A stretch of 64,000 nucleotides of DNA, taken from contig NVWV01000003.1 in the NCBI GenBank assembly GCA_002746305.1, positions 77,999-141,998 of the forward strand, in the 5' to 3' direction. The position numbers were made by a program, and so were the translations under genes. This stretch comes from Bacteroidota bacterium. Its GTDB lineage: Bacteria; Bacteroidota; Bacteroidia; NS11-12g; UBA9320. The notes beneath the pieces are model-generated. The model was not told the origin of the DNA. It worked only from the letters and a program-made list of their open reading frames with translations, and ran no database searches. Of the stretch, positions 9,267 to 18,590 are shown piece by piece (position 1 is the first letter of the stretch; every line of letters begins with the position of its first letter).

Positions 9267-10699
9267 ATTTAGAGGATAAAAATATAGACCAATTGTTTAA
9301 AAGTCATCTGGAGCAGACTGACATTCCTTTTGATGAGGCAGCATGGGGCCACGCTCAGCTGCTACTGGACAAGAAAAGAAGGGCTGGTTTCTTAGTAAAG
9401 GGTGCTATGATTGTGGGAATGCTAGCAGTTTTGGTATCCATAGGTTTTTACACTTTTGAGATAGACTCAAATCTAACTACTGAAAGAATTGAAACGTTAA
9501 ATCAACAATTAACCAAATCAAATACATCAATAATAGAAAATAGTGGCATACCAACAGACTCCGTTGTAGTTTATTCATCAAGTGACATTGATTTAGCATC
9601 CTCTAAAACAAAAGATGTCCTTGCATCACAAGTAGAGAATAAAGAAGACGTGCCCTTCATAAAAAATGATCCGCCAATTGAAAAATGGAATACGTTATCC
9701 CCATCAATACGGAGTGAAACACCCATAAGTTCTGATGCTCCTGCCTCACTAACAAATATTTTGAAAGTACTAAACGGCACTAAACTTCCTGACAAACAGG
9801 TGATTATAGATTTAGTTTCTGAACCCTATACTGAGTCACTATTGACTAATAGACCTTCTGAACAAATTGGAAATGAAAGCTATCAGTTTCTAATACTACC
9901 TAAATTAAGCTTTCTAGAACTGAATGCAATGGAGTACTCTCTTAATACACCGAATATTCAACCCCAAAACTCAATCTTGGTTAATAAAAACAGAATGCGG
10001 TTTTTCATTTCTAGTTTTGGAGGAATGGGCTGGTCTAATAGTGACCAACCTAAGCTAGATATAGGTGAGTTGTCCCAAGAACATAGTGAAATGACTTCTC
10101 TATTTTATGGCTTGGGCTTAAGTGCTGAATACTCAAATATCGGAGTCTCCATTCAAGTTCAAAACCATGCTTATAGTGCTTCCGAAATAGTACAGGGTTT
10201 CGGTCAAGATCAACGAGTAGACACAAGCTATTCCATCATTTCAAAAAACAGGGTGATAAACGGCGAAAGCTACTGGGTAGTAGAGGAGTCGTTAGATACT
10301 ACATCCATAAAAAACAATGATCGATTGGATTTATTAAATATCACATCTGAGTTTAGATATTTACAAATTCCGGTACATATTTATTACAGATTCCCTATGA
10401 CCAAGCGAATCTCTTTAAAAGCTTCAGCTGGATATAGAATTGGAATTCCTCTACGCACCAACTCTAAAATATGGGATATTACGGGTAGTCAAGTGACAGA
10501 TGTAACTAAGGATAGGCTATCATCAAATAGCCAGTTTACTGCAGGATTAGGAGTGGATGTGCACTTAACTACCCGTATTTTACTTGGATTCTCTGGTCAG
10601 TATATTCGTCAGAACACTTATTTAACGAGTCTAGATCCAGAGATGAGTTATAATAGGGTCAATATCCGCTTTGGAATATGTTACGCAATAAGAGAGTAG
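9263..10699 (+). CDS. Inner-membrane-anchored protein with C-terminal outer-membrane barrel-like domain
   Basis: 478 residues, overlapping the sigma factor gene by 4 bp. The N-terminal ~45 residues (NIDQLFKSHLEQTDIPFDEAAW) are cytoplasmic. Then comes one hydrophobic helix (GAMIVGMLAVLVSIGFYTF), a long Ser/Thr-rich linker (50-240), and from about residue 245 amphipathic beta strands ending in SYNRVNIRFGICYAIRE, an OmpA/PorT-like barrel. The N-terminal layout is shared with Bacteroidota proteins encoded beside sigma factors and is compatible with an anti-sigma role. No canonical zinc anti-sigma motif is present, so this role is an inference from position and topology. Confidence 0.65.
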   Translation: MNLEDKNIDQLFKSHLEQTDIPFDEAAWGHAQLLLDKKRRAGFLVKGAMIVGMLAVLVSIGFYTFEIDSNLTTERIETLNQQLTKSNTSIIENSGIPTDSVVVYSSSDIDLASSKTKDVLASQVENKEDVPFIKNDPPIEKWNTLSPSIRSETPISSDAPASLTNILKVLNGTKLPDKQVIIDLVSEPYTESLLTNRPSEQIGNESYQFLILPKLSFLELNAMEYSLNTPNIQPQNSILVNKNRMRFFISSFGGMGWSNSDQPKLDIGELSQEHSEMTSLFYGLGLSAEYSNIGVSIQVQNHAYSASEIVQGFGQDQRVDTSYSIISKNRVINGESYWVVEESLDTTSIKNNDRLDLLNITSEFRYLQIPVHIYYRFPMTKRISLKASAGYRIGIPLRTNSKIWDITGSQVTDVTKDRLSSNSQFTAGLGVDVHLTTRILLGFSGQYIRQNTYLTSLDPEMSYNRVNIRFGICYAIRE

Positions 10700-10750
10700 T
10701 TGCTGCTGCTTTTATTGCTCTATTCTTGGTTACAAATGCACTGTTGACCA

Positions 10751-10783
10751 GTAGCCCGTAGGAGCCTTAAGTCGAACTTTTTT
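10751..10783. repeat. Dispersed tRNA-Glu-3'-end-like motif, copy 1
   Basis: Starts GTAGCCCGTAGGAG and continues CCTTAAGTCGAAC then a run of T. The same 25-bp core occurs at 14264 and 21344, with C for G at one position. GTAGCCCGTAGG is exactly the plus-strand image of the acceptor end of the tRNA-Glu at 23222-23293, and TCGAAC is its T-loop. The middle cannot form a T-stem, so this is a degenerate tRNA fragment or an element end rather than a tRNA gene. Confidence 0.6.
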
Positions 10784-11021
10784 TTAGGGCAATTCGCTTT
10801 ATACCAATGTTTTGTGTATTCGAGTAATCAATATTTCATATTAGTTAATCCGAACAGCTACTTTTGTTTGAAAGGGTTTGATTGAATAGGTTTGGTTTTC
10901 TAATTTGAGATATTAGAACTTACGGTCATCAGTGTTGCCTGTTAAAATTGCTTTAGATATTCACAAACAACGGTTACTTGACGCATTGGGACTTTAGTTT
11001 TTTGCTATAAGCAAATTAGCC

Positions 11022-11047
11022 CGAAAAATAAATAATGCGACAGAACC
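11022..11047. repeat. End fragment of the short IS6-type element
   Basis: Read from the right this is GGTTCTGTCGCATTATTTA followed by TTTTTCG, matching the terminal ~26 bp of copy 1 and copy 3 of the ~150-bp element with one substitution. The interior and other end cannot be found in the following 150 bp. It lies 21 bp past the stop of the metalloprotease gene. Confidence 0.55.
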
Positions 11048-11068
11048 TTGTTGTGTACCATTTATACT

Positions 11069-11890
11069 TTAATAACAACCTTTTCTAAAAACATCCCAAT
11101 CAATACTTACCGGAGTGGGATAATTTTCTATTGTCTTTTTATTTATTTCTTGTTCCATTTGAGAAAACGAAATCGAATATATTTCTTCAAAAAAAGAAAA
11201 ACCTTTCTTCCATAATTCTATGAATTTTTCAAGTCCATAATTCGTTATTAAATACTCCACGATATGTGCAGATTGATGGTAGCTAATTATAGAAGGTTCT
11301 CCATGAAAATCATTGGTCAATGAATCAATTGAGAGTAACATCTCTTTCTCTATAAAGTAACGGTAGATCTCTCCAACAGTATATCCGTTACAATGTTTCT
11401 CTGTAGTTGTTGCTAGTCCTTCATTTATCCAAATCAAGTCATCATTAGGATAGCCCCAAGTTGTCATTACAATCATGTGCATTAGTTCATGCTTAATTGG
11501 AGGTGTAAATTCATTATTAGCTACTATATGAATCTCTTGAGTCCACATATTCGTCCATCCTGTCGCTGAAAACCCAACTTCTTCTTCCATTTCTTTTCTA
11601 CTATTTAGAAATATAACTTTTATCGGGGTATTATAAACTGGTAATTTAATTGTAGTGCAATTTTCTTTAATCGCATTAAAACATTCTTTTACTAACAAGT
11701 CGCGATTGTCATAGGCATACCCTTCTGAAGGAAATGTAAAATAAAGGTTATCTACTCTTTTTGTTACCCGTTTTTCTAGTTCCCATCCATTTTCTTGCTC
11801 TGTAATTTTATTTTCTTGAGTTTTATCTGCACAGCCAATTAAGGAATACATAAGTGTTGAAAGAAGAATAAAAGTTGCTGTTTTTGTCAT
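11069..11890 (-). CDS. Putative lipoprotein zinc metalloprotease (HExxH, gluzincin type)
   Basis: 273 residues. A lipoprotein signal ends in LMYSLIGC with the acceptor Cys at about 20. The zinc motif HELMH is at 134-138 and the third ligand candidate is Glu157 in WINEGLAT, 19 residues after the second His, the gluzincin spacing. This layout resembles the peptidase MA-like family: 'KHELMH....ndD.iWInEGLA'. A preceding TQEIHIVANNE strand is the usual edge strand. It should act on the periplasmic face of a membrane; the substrate is unknown. It is monocistronic and converges with the barrel gene to the left. Confidence 0.75.
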   Translation of the reverse strand: MTKTATFILLSTLMYSLIGCADKTQENKITEQENGWELEKRVTKRVDNLYFTFPSEGYAYDNRDLLVKECFNAIKENCTTIKLPVYNTPIKVIFLNSRKEMEEEVGFSATGWTNMWTQEIHIVANNEFTPPIKHELMHMIVMTTWGYPNDDLIWINEGLATTTEKHCNGYTVGEIYRYFIEKEMLLSIDSLTNDFHGEPSIISYHQSAHIVEYLITNYGLEKFIELWKKGFSFFEEIYSISFSQMEQEINKKTIENYPTPVSIDWDVFRKGCY

Positions 11891-12061
11891 GTTTATAAAT
11901 ATATAATTAGTATGTAAAAATGATTCATTGGTAGTTTTCTAGAAGTTAAAAGATCTTAATTTTATTTAATTAAAGTTAAACGTTTTAATTATTGCTGCAT
12001 ACAAAGCTCAGTTTAAACTGTCGCTTTAAGACCGTTTGACAATGTAGTATCAGTCTATTTC

Positions 12062-13369
12062 TCATTCATCAAGAATTAACTCAATTGCTTTTTTAATTTC
12101 TACGTCTTTTTCATCTAAAATTTGGTTAAGACTTCTAGACATTTGATAGTCTGGAATAATACCTCTGTTCTTTACAAAACCAGTAACATCTGTCTGATAA
12201 GTTTTTGTGGCTACAGATGCATTAATACCGGTATTTTTTAATTCGAAATTAATGGTATTAGCATTGCAACTATAGGTTGCTCCTGTTTCACTGCCAATTA
12301 ATGTTCCCAAGTTCTTATGTTTTAAGATGGAACAAAGATGTCCGGTAGTGGAACAGCAAAGGGAATTAATTAATACTTGGAGTTTCCCTGAGAAGTTATT
12401 TTTAAATGGAACAATTTCCTCTTCCAGATCCTTATAAAAAGTTGTAGTACCTTTTTTATAATACCTGAAAGGTTCATCTGAAATGTATTGTAATAAGTGC
12501 ACCGCACAATAAGGGTCTCCTCCGCCATTGTTTCGGAGGTCAATCACCACATTTCCTATATCATGAAGTTCAATTTGGTTAAAACAACTATCTATAAAAG
12601 ATTTAAAAATAGGAAGTTGATCATTATAGTATACGAAACTCTTAACCGTTAAAATGGCTAGGTTTTCATGTTTCTTGAGGCTAAAATCTAAATTTTTAGT
12701 CTGAGAATTTAAGGTCTGTTTAGTATTATCAGGTGATTCCTTATTCAGTAGCACCTCTTTTTTAACTCCATTTTCTCGAATTTCCACCTTGTAGACTTTA
12801 GGAAAGTTGAGTTGATAGGCACAGAAATAACCGAAACTCATATTTGTTCTGGCGGCTGTATGTTTTTTGTTATAACCATCTGATGAAATATGAGCTCCAA
12901 TTTTTGTTTTTAAATCTAGTACATCTATCCCGTTTATTTTCAATATTTCGACTCCTAATTTTAATTCATTATTGGGTTTGTAGGTGTTTATGACATAGAG
13001 TTTAGAATCAATGTATCGCACATTTACAGGAAAGAGGTTTTCTTGAGAAAAATTTAAAATGTTTCCTGCTGAGGTGTATGTGTGCAGACAGCCGACCTTT
13101 GACGCAATCGCATTGCAAATCCATGAAAACTCACCTATTGTAGTTGAATCAGTGATTATGCTTTTCTTTAGATTAATGAACTGATCAAAGTTATGTTTTG
13201 ATATAAATTCATACGGTTGTGGATGATAAGTTTGAATAGAGTCTACTAATTGGTTAAAATCTTCTAAATAGCTAGCTTTAGAAAGTGCCTCATGAACAAA
13301 GTATTTATCCTGTTGAGAAAGGGCTTGTAGAGTTAAGAAGAGAATTAAACTAGATAATAGAACTTTCAT
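12062..13369 (-). CDS. Secreted S41 family peptidase (tail-specific protease-like)
   Basis: 435 residues with a signal peptide (LLSSLILFLTLQALSQ). The N-terminal region (25-105) has the helical DSIQTYHPQPYEFISK motif typical of Bacteroidota S41 proteins. A PDZ-like part lies near 110-160. The catalytic core has VVIDLRNNGGGDP (about 275-286) and LINSLCCSTTGHL, where Ser340 in CSTTGH sits where the family nucleophile belongs. GSETGATYSC and a GIIPDYQ end motif complete the fold. The expected general base Lys is less obvious than in bacterial CTPases, so catalysis may follow the tricorn/Ser-His variant. It lies 77 bp downstream of the Crp/Fnr gene on the same strand. Confidence 0.8.
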   Translation of the reverse strand: MKVLLSSLILFLTLQALSQQDKYFVHEALSKASYLEDFNQLVDSIQTYHPQPYEFISKHNFDQFINLKKSIITDSTTIGEFSWICNAIASKVGCLHTYTSAGNILNFSQENLFPVNVRYIDSKLYVINTYKPNNELKLGVEILKINGIDVLDLKTKIGAHISSDGYNKKHTAARTNMSFGYFCAYQLNFPKVYKVEIRENGVKKEVLLNKESPDNTKQTLNSQTKNLDFSLKKHENLAILTVKSFVYYNDQLPIFKSFIDSCFNQIELHDIGNVVIDLRNNGGGDPYCAVHLLQYISDEPFRYYKKGTTTFYKDLEEEIVPFKNNFSGKLQVLINSLCCSTTGHLCSILKHKNLGTLIGSETGATYSCNANTINFELKNTGINASVATKTYQTDVTGFVKNRGIIPDYQMSRSLNQILDEKDVEIKKAIELILDE

Positions 13370-13446
13370 AATGTTATGTTATGATTTTACCAGACAAAAT
13401 TAGATGATAGAATATGCCTAAGCATTCACATATGTTAACTAATCAT

Positions 13447-14001
13447 TTACAACTCATTTTTTAGTCTACTAAGGCTTTGAGGAGTTACTCCCAGATACGA
13501 AGCAATATACCTTTGAGGTACAAGATTGAAAAGTTCTGGATTTCTATTGATGAGCTCCAAATAACGTTCCTTCAGCTCCATATACTGGAAATTTTTTAGT
13601 CTTCTGACCATTTGGAGGTAGGCATCTTCTGCCTGAATAATTCGTATTTTCTCGAATTTTTCATGTGATTCAAAGAAGGTATATAAACTTATTTTATCGA
13701 ACTCATAAACTGTCGTGTCTACAACTGCTTGTATATATAACTCTCCTCGATTGCCAGTTAGATAACTCTCATAATCAGTAGCCAACCAATTGTCTAAATA
13801 AAAATGATGTGTAATGTCATTTCCTTCTTGTATTCTGAACCCACGCATAAACCCGGACTTGACAAAGAACAGTTTTTGTGCAGATCTATTGGCGTTGAGT
13901 AAGTATTCATTTTTACTGTATTTCTTTGTTTTGGCTATTGATATGAACGATTCATATTCTTCCTCCGAAAAATCGATATATTTGGAAAGGAATTTTCTCA
14001 T
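13447..14001 (-). CDS. Crp/Fnr-family transcriptional regulator
   Basis: 185 residues from ATG at 14001 (MRKFLSKYIDFSEEEY). An earlier ATG at 14088 adds 29 unconserved residues and was rejected. The cyclic-nucleotide-binding-like beta barrel spans about 20-110 (LLNANRSAQKLFFVKSGFMRGF), followed by a long helix and an HTH with PQRYIASYLGVTPQSLSRLK. The effector is not predictable: the phosphate-binding RxS motif of true CRP is absent, and no Fnr cysteines are seen. It may control the S41 peptidase gene behind it. Confidence 0.8.
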   Translation of the reverse strand: MRKFLSKYIDFSEEEYESFISIAKTKKYSKNEYLLNANRSAQKLFFVKSGFMRGFRIQEGNDITHHFYLDNWLATDYESYLTGNRGELYIQAVVDTTVYEFDKISLYTFFESHEKFEKIRIIQAEDAYLQMVRRLKNFQYMELKERYLELINRNPELFNLVPQRYIASYLGVTPQSLSRLKNEL

Positions 14002-14555
14002 TTTTCTGCGTGTTAGTATTTTATTAATGCTAACATTTGTATATAGCTGGCATATAGGTCCTGCCACATTAATTCTTAATGAAATCAAAGCTAGGTAATT
14101 TTGTTTCAGAAAATGTATAAGCTTGAAATAACTAGCGTGTAAGTCAGTTCATTCAGGATTAAGATACAGCTCATTTTTAGTGATTTTATCACCTCAAGTT
14201 TAAGGCCAAATCGAACATTTTGCAACCTTTACAACTCCCAAACTATCAGCAAGGCTTTTATCTGTAGCCCCTAGGAGCCTTAAGTCGATTTCTATGACAA
14301 AACAAAGTCTTTTTTATAGAGAGTTTGATTATTAACTGTAGCACATACTCTAGCTACAATTTTATTTCTTACTGCATTTAAAACACTCATTCTGTTTTTA
14401 CCTTCTTTGATTTTCTTGTTGTAATAATCCTGTAATTCACAATCTACTTCTCATAGGTTAGATTTAGTTTGAAAAGTTCCACTAAGTATTATAAAAGCGG
14501 ATCCCGAAAAGCTATTTTTAGAGTAGGGAATAATGAAATTAATAAAATAACCAAA
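14002..14555. other. Intergenic region upstream of the beta-helix protein
   Basis: 554 bp between divergent genes. It holds promoter space for the Crp/Fnr gene and for the large T9SS protein plus the 25-bp tRNA-like motif at 14264-14288. A frame open from 14469 joins the downstream gene but precedes its signal peptide, so it was not used. No RNA gene was recognised. Confidence 0.4.
14264..14288. repeat. Dispersed tRNA-Glu-3'-end-like motif, copy 2
   Basis: Starts GTAGCCCCTAGGAG and ends CCTTAAGTCGA; identical over 25 bp to the copy at 21344 and one base different from the copy at 10751. It stands alone in the Crp/Fnr-to-beta-helix gap, without the terminator-like repeat that accompanies the 21344 copy. 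Confidence 0.6.
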
Positions 14556-17500
14556 ATGAAATTAAAAAACGTTTTAAAGTTAGTCTTAATTGCTCTAGTG
14601 CTAATGCTTAGGGTAGACGTGGATGCACAATCGGGGCTTCCACAAGATTTTGCGAACAATGTAAATGCAGAGTACGATAAAATGACCCAAAGTGATTTGT
14701 CCGAACTTGTTATGACGAAAAGCCAGTATCTTAACTTCCGAACTAAAGATTATCAAGCTCGTGAAGATCATTGGCAAAACTTAAATCAACAAAGTTCGTC
14801 TGGACACAATATGTGTGATGGAGGAGAATTTAATGAAAACGACAGTCCAAACCCAAATTTCTGGGATTTCATTTGGGGAGGGAGTAGTTGGGGTTGTCAA
14901 GGACCTGCGAATTCTGGAATCAATAGAATAAATACGGGTAATTTTGATGCATGCGGAACTCATGAAAGTTTGGTTCATCATGAAACTCATAGTCCAGGGA
15001 ACGACCCCATTGTAGGGGCGTTGATAAACAGAGTTCCAGGCAATCCAACAGGAAATAATTCAGCACTTAGACTTGGCCAAGCTGGACGTGGCTTTGGCTA
15101 TGAATCCATGACTAAAAGCAATGTGGAAATCACTGCAGAGAATGCTACTTTGACATTCAGCTATGCTTTGGTAATGAATGATCCACAGGGTCATCAAAAT
15201 GCTAAACCTTATTTTGCTGTAAACATTAGAGATGCAAACACGGGTGCAGATTACAGTAATTTGGTAAACCTTGGCAATAGTAGTAATCAAATAGCTTCAG
15301 ATAATCCACTCTTAATTAGCACAGACATTATCAAATTTGGAGACACGGTAGTTTATAAGGATTGGAATTGTGTAACCGTAGATTTAAGTTCATTGATTGG
15401 CGAAACAATTCATATTGAGTTTTACAATCGTGATTGTTGGGCTGGAGCTCACTTCGGATATACTTATTTAGATAATATTTGTATTGGTTGTACTACTGGA
15501 CCTGAAGGAGAGGTAGACTTAGATCTTGAAAGATCAGATGATTGCGGAGTGGGACAAATATGTTTTGACTATACACTTCCTAGCTTGCCATCAGGACAAA
15601 CCGGTACCATGCAGATTGATTTAGAAATTTATCAAAATGCCACATTATTACACACTTACTCTAGTCCTGTGTTAGCCTCTGGCAGCAATTATTGCTTTAA
15701 TATAGATCCTGCGTTGATTCCAAACTTGGATGCTTCACTTTTAGGTTTTGATTATAGAGCAGTCGGCCATCCTGTAATAAATGGTTTCCCTTTATCTCCT
15801 AAATATTCTGGTTCTCTTCCTTTTGGACATTTCCCTGGTAGCAATAATGATTACCTCATAGATTGTGGCGGTTGCTGGTTAGATGAAATTAAACCTCATC
15901 TGGATCCAGATATATTTCATACAAATCCAACTAAACCAAATTGGTCTCTTAACAACTATATACATATTCCAAATAGCACCTTAATTACGTCAAATCAACT
16001 TTGGCAAGGTAAATACTATATTCCTGATGGTGTAATCATTACGGTAAGTAATGCAATTTTAGATTTGACCAATGTGGATCTAATTTTTGGAGAGTGTGCA
16101 GGAATACAGTTTATAGGTGATGCTACTGTTAGAGCGAATAACTCTGTGTTCAGATCGTGTGATGAAAATAAAACGTGGTTAGGGTTTATGTTCAGAGGTA
16201 CGGCCAATGGTATTATCAATGAATCAACCTTTAAAAGTGCCCAAACAGCTCTAAACTTTGCTGAGGTACAAGAAGTGAAAGTACGCATCGTTAATAACCT
16301 CTTCCAAAACTGTAGAGTAGGAATTTATTCAAATCGTTCTACTTTTTATGATGGCATCACTGGCAATACATTTAATGTAGACAAGAATGCAATCAAATAC
16401 AGAACAGATTGCAGCTCCTTAATTGATGTTTACGTCAATGATTATCAAAATGACCATTGGGGTATTTTGGCAAATCAAAGTGGATTCTATGGAAATATAT
16501 CTCAAAATGATTTTGTGAATGCACAAGAGATAAAGGGAGATGATGATGATACCTCTAAATTGTTCTACGGTATAACTATATCTGAGGGTTCGCCAGCTAA
16601 TATATCTGACAATAATTTCACTGATATGTACAGAAGTATAGATATACACAGATCACAAGATATATTCATTGATAACAATGAAATAGAAGTGAACAGCTAC
16701 AATTATGAAAGTAACTTACGTAGTGAGCATCAAATACGATTGAGCGGTAGTACTGGTTGTACTGTAACAGGAAACAACCTTCAGTATGCATTCACTCAAG
16801 AGCGGACGGACATTGATTGGAGTACACATTCTGCGATCTATATGGAAGAAGGTAGAAGTATTTCCGTGCGTAACAACAGTATCCAAGGTTTCGAATCTGG
16901 TATCCAAGTAGAAAAATGCGTTGACATCTTAGTTAAAGAAAACAACTTTTCTGATATAGGTAGAACTGGTATTTTTGTGAGAGACGGAAACACAATAGAT
17001 GTAATTTGTAACACTATAAACATGGAAGATGACTACAGTAAGGAAAACACAACACAGAGTGTTGGAATTTACTGCATCACAGAATCCGACGTGAACGAAG
17101 ACCTTAGATTTAGTGGAAACTGCATTTTTGAAGCAAGTACTGCTATATTAATGGAAGGCCTTAGAGATAAATGTTACCCACTACCTTGGATTTCTAACAA
17201 CTTTATGTACAACTATACAGATGTAGGAATTGATGTTGTAGATCTACAAGGAACTATAGGCACTCCAGGTACAGCATACGATGGTGGACGTAACACATTT
17301 GCTAGTAATAATACTACAACTGGTTCCGTAGACTTACGTGCTAATTGTACGGTAAGTGCAGATGGTAATTATGGTATCATAACTACTTCAGGTACAGTGA
17401 CTGTAGGTAACGGTGAGTTTTACTCTACAGCTAGTTGTGGTGCACAGTTACCATCAAGCAGTGAATTATTAGAAACTGTATACAATGAAACGTGTGATCC

Positions 17501-18254
17501 CGCATTCTATAAAAACAGCAATCCAATTGGGAATACTCCAAATGGTGGAACCAAGCTTAATGACAATATAGATGATGTACTGGGAACCACTGGTTCTGAG
17601 AAATATGCTATACAATGGTTTAACTTGGTAAAAGATGATAAATCGGTAAGCACCAGTCTTAGAGATAAGTGGTTGGCTGCAACAAATACAGATGGTCAAT
17701 ACATCTTGTATGCATATCACTTTGTAAACAGCAATTATGCAGATGCACAAATAGCACTTGATGCTTGCATACAATCTGCAGATAGAAAAGCATTGGAAAA
17801 TGTTAGACTATCTCTTGCAGTAAACGAGATATCATTAGCAAAAGACGCCGCAAGTATTGCGATACTTAGAGACATCAGGGAGGACAGAACGGCTTATTAC
17901 GAAGCACAGCAAATGTTACAATTAGCTATTGCAGGAAATGATTATCCTTTCAAGTCTATTCCTATTGTCAAAACAGTGAAGAGTACTAAGGTTAATTTGC
18001 TTGATAGAAACAAGTTAGTGGCTTATCCTAACCCAGTAAATTCTGTTCTTAATATAAACTATCACTTCAAGTCTGAAGGTAATACAGTTTGTAAAGTAAT
18101 GGATCTAACTGGTAAGGTAATGTTAGAGAAATCTATTACTAATAGATCTGAGACTATATCTATGGATGTAGAAGCTCTAAGTGCAGGCACTTACTTTATA
18201 CAAATTGTTGACAGCGAAGGCGAACAACTAACTGCTAAGTTTATTAAAATGTAA
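14556..18254 (+). CDS. Large secreted right-handed beta-helix protein with T9SS sorting domain
   Basis: 1232 residues from ATG 14556, chosen because it places the signal peptide (MKLKNVLKLVLIALVLML ... VDAQ) at the N-terminus; a frame extension to 14469 lacks that. Residues about 50-300 hold a jelly-roll-like domain (LTFSYALVMNDPQ, TYLDNICIGC). Residues ~480-880 form parallel beta-helix rungs of the NosD type (NSTFKSAQTALNFAEVQEVK, SIRNNSIQGFESGIQVEKC-like units with N/G ladders). A helical segment (~1060-1140) precedes the C-terminal sorting domain starting LVAYPNPVNSVLNINY and ending LTAKFIKM. It is probably surface-bound and may bind or cleave polysaccharide; no catalytic residues can be assigned. 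Confidence 0.85.
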   Translation: MKLKNVLKLVLIALVLMLRVDVDAQSGLPQDFANNVNAEYDKMTQSDLSELVMTKSQYLNFRTKDYQAREDHWQNLNQQSSSGHNMCDGGEFNENDSPNPNFWDFIWGGSSWGCQGPANSGINRINTGNFDACGTHESLVHHETHSPGNDPIVGALINRVPGNPTGNNSALRLGQAGRGFGYESMTKSNVEITAENATLTFSYALVMNDPQGHQNAKPYFAVNIRDANTGADYSNLVNLGNSSNQIASDNPLLISTDIIKFGDTVVYKDWNCVTVDLSSLIGETIHIEFYNRDCWAGAHFGYTYLDNICIGCTTGPEGEVDLDLERSDDCGVGQICFDYTLPSLPSGQTGTMQIDLEIYQNATLLHTYSSPVLASGSNYCFNIDPALIPNLDASLLGFDYRAVGHPVINGFPLSPKYSGSLPFGHFPGSNNDYLIDCGGCWLDEIKPHLDPDIFHTNPTKPNWSLNNYIHIPNSTLITSNQLWQGKYYIPDGVIITVSNAILDLTNVDLIFGECAGIQFIGDATVRANNSVFRSCDENKTWLGFMFRGTANGIINESTFKSAQTALNFAEVQEVKVRIVNNLFQNCRVGIYSNRSTFYDGITGNTFNVDKNAIKYRTDCSSLIDVYVNDYQNDHWGILANQSGFYGNISQNDFVNAQEIKGDDDDTSKLFYGITISEGSPANISDNNFTDMYRSIDIHRSQDIFIDNNEIEVNSYNYESNLRSEHQIRLSGSTGCTVTGNNLQYAFTQERTDIDWSTHSAIYMEEGRSISVRNNSIQGFESGIQVEKCVDILVKENNFSDIGRTGIFVRDGNTIDVICNTINMEDDYSKENTTQSVGIYCITESDVNEDLRFSGNCIFEASTAILMEGLRDKCYPLPWISNNFMYNYTDVGIDVVDLQGTIGTPGTAYDGGRNTFASNNTTTGSVDLRANCTVSADGNYGIITTSGTVTVGNGEFYSTASCGAQLPSSSELLETVYNETCDPAFYKNSNPIGNTPNGGTKLNDNIDDVLGTTGSEKYAIQWFNLVKDDKSVSTSLRDKWLAATNTDGQYILYAYHFVNSNYADAQIALDACIQSADRKALENVRLSLAVNEISLAKDAASIAILRDIREDRTAYYEAQQMLQLAIAGNDYPFKSIPIVKTVKSTKVNLLDRNKLVAYPNPVNSVLNINYHFKSEGNTVCKVMDLTGKVMLEKSITNRSETISMDVEALSAGTYFIQIVDSEGEQLTAKFIKM

Positions 18255-18274
18255 GCTTAGAGAATAACTCTCCC

Positions 18275-18316
18275 AAAAACGCTCCATCGATTAATTTCGG
18301 TGGAGCGTTTTTTTTG
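18275..18316 (+). terminator. Rho-independent terminator
   Basis: AAAACGCTCCA and TGGAGCGTTTT form an 11-bp stem with a 13-14 nt loop, followed by a long T-run, 20 bp after the beta-helix gene. Confidence 0.85.
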
Positions 18317-18439
18317 GACCTGCTATATTTGATTGGACATAAAGGTGAGAGATTATTATTAGAATACTAAAACTGGTTTTTTTGGAGGAGATTGCAATTT
18401 ATTTATTGAATTGGGTTCTTACTTAAGATGGCAAAATGT

Positions 18440-18590
18440 GGTTCTGTCGCATTAATCCAAAATTCACTAATTTTGGCACTATTTCTGAGAAATGGGAAAA
18501 CCTAAGTTGCTAATAATTTGGACTTTATACTTTTTGAGATATCCATACTTCGACGAAAAAGGGTCAAAAAATAATTAATGCGACAGAACC
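18440..18590. mobile_element. Short non-autonomous element with IS6-type ends, copy 2
   Basis: 151 bp bounded by perfect 17-bp inverted repeats GGTTCTGTCGCATTAAT and ATTAATGCGACAGAACC, the same termini as the IS at 20465-21243. The interior is in the opposite orientation to copies 1 and 3. No target duplication is visible (CAAAATGT on the left, CAGAACCA on the right). The right terminus contains the ATG at 18578 that opens the methyltransferase reading frame. Confidence 0.85.

Larger units (their letters stand above)
10700..11068. other. 369-bp intergenic region with mobile-element traces
   Basis: No gene is supported. It contains the tRNA-Glu-like 25-bp motif (10751) and a fragment of the short mobile element (11022-11047), both listed separately. 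The remainder is unremarkable A/T-rich sequence between converging genes. No clear terminator is visible for the barrel gene apart from the T-run that follows the 25-bp motif. Confidence 0.5.

Noticed and set aside
10751..10783. A tRNA gene at the 25-bp motif
   Set aside because: Only an acceptor-like end and a T-loop-like TTCGA are present; no anticodon arm or D-arm can be drawn upstream on the minus strand.
14469..14555. N-terminal extension of the beta-helix protein
   Set aside because: It would place the signal peptide 30 residues inside the protein.
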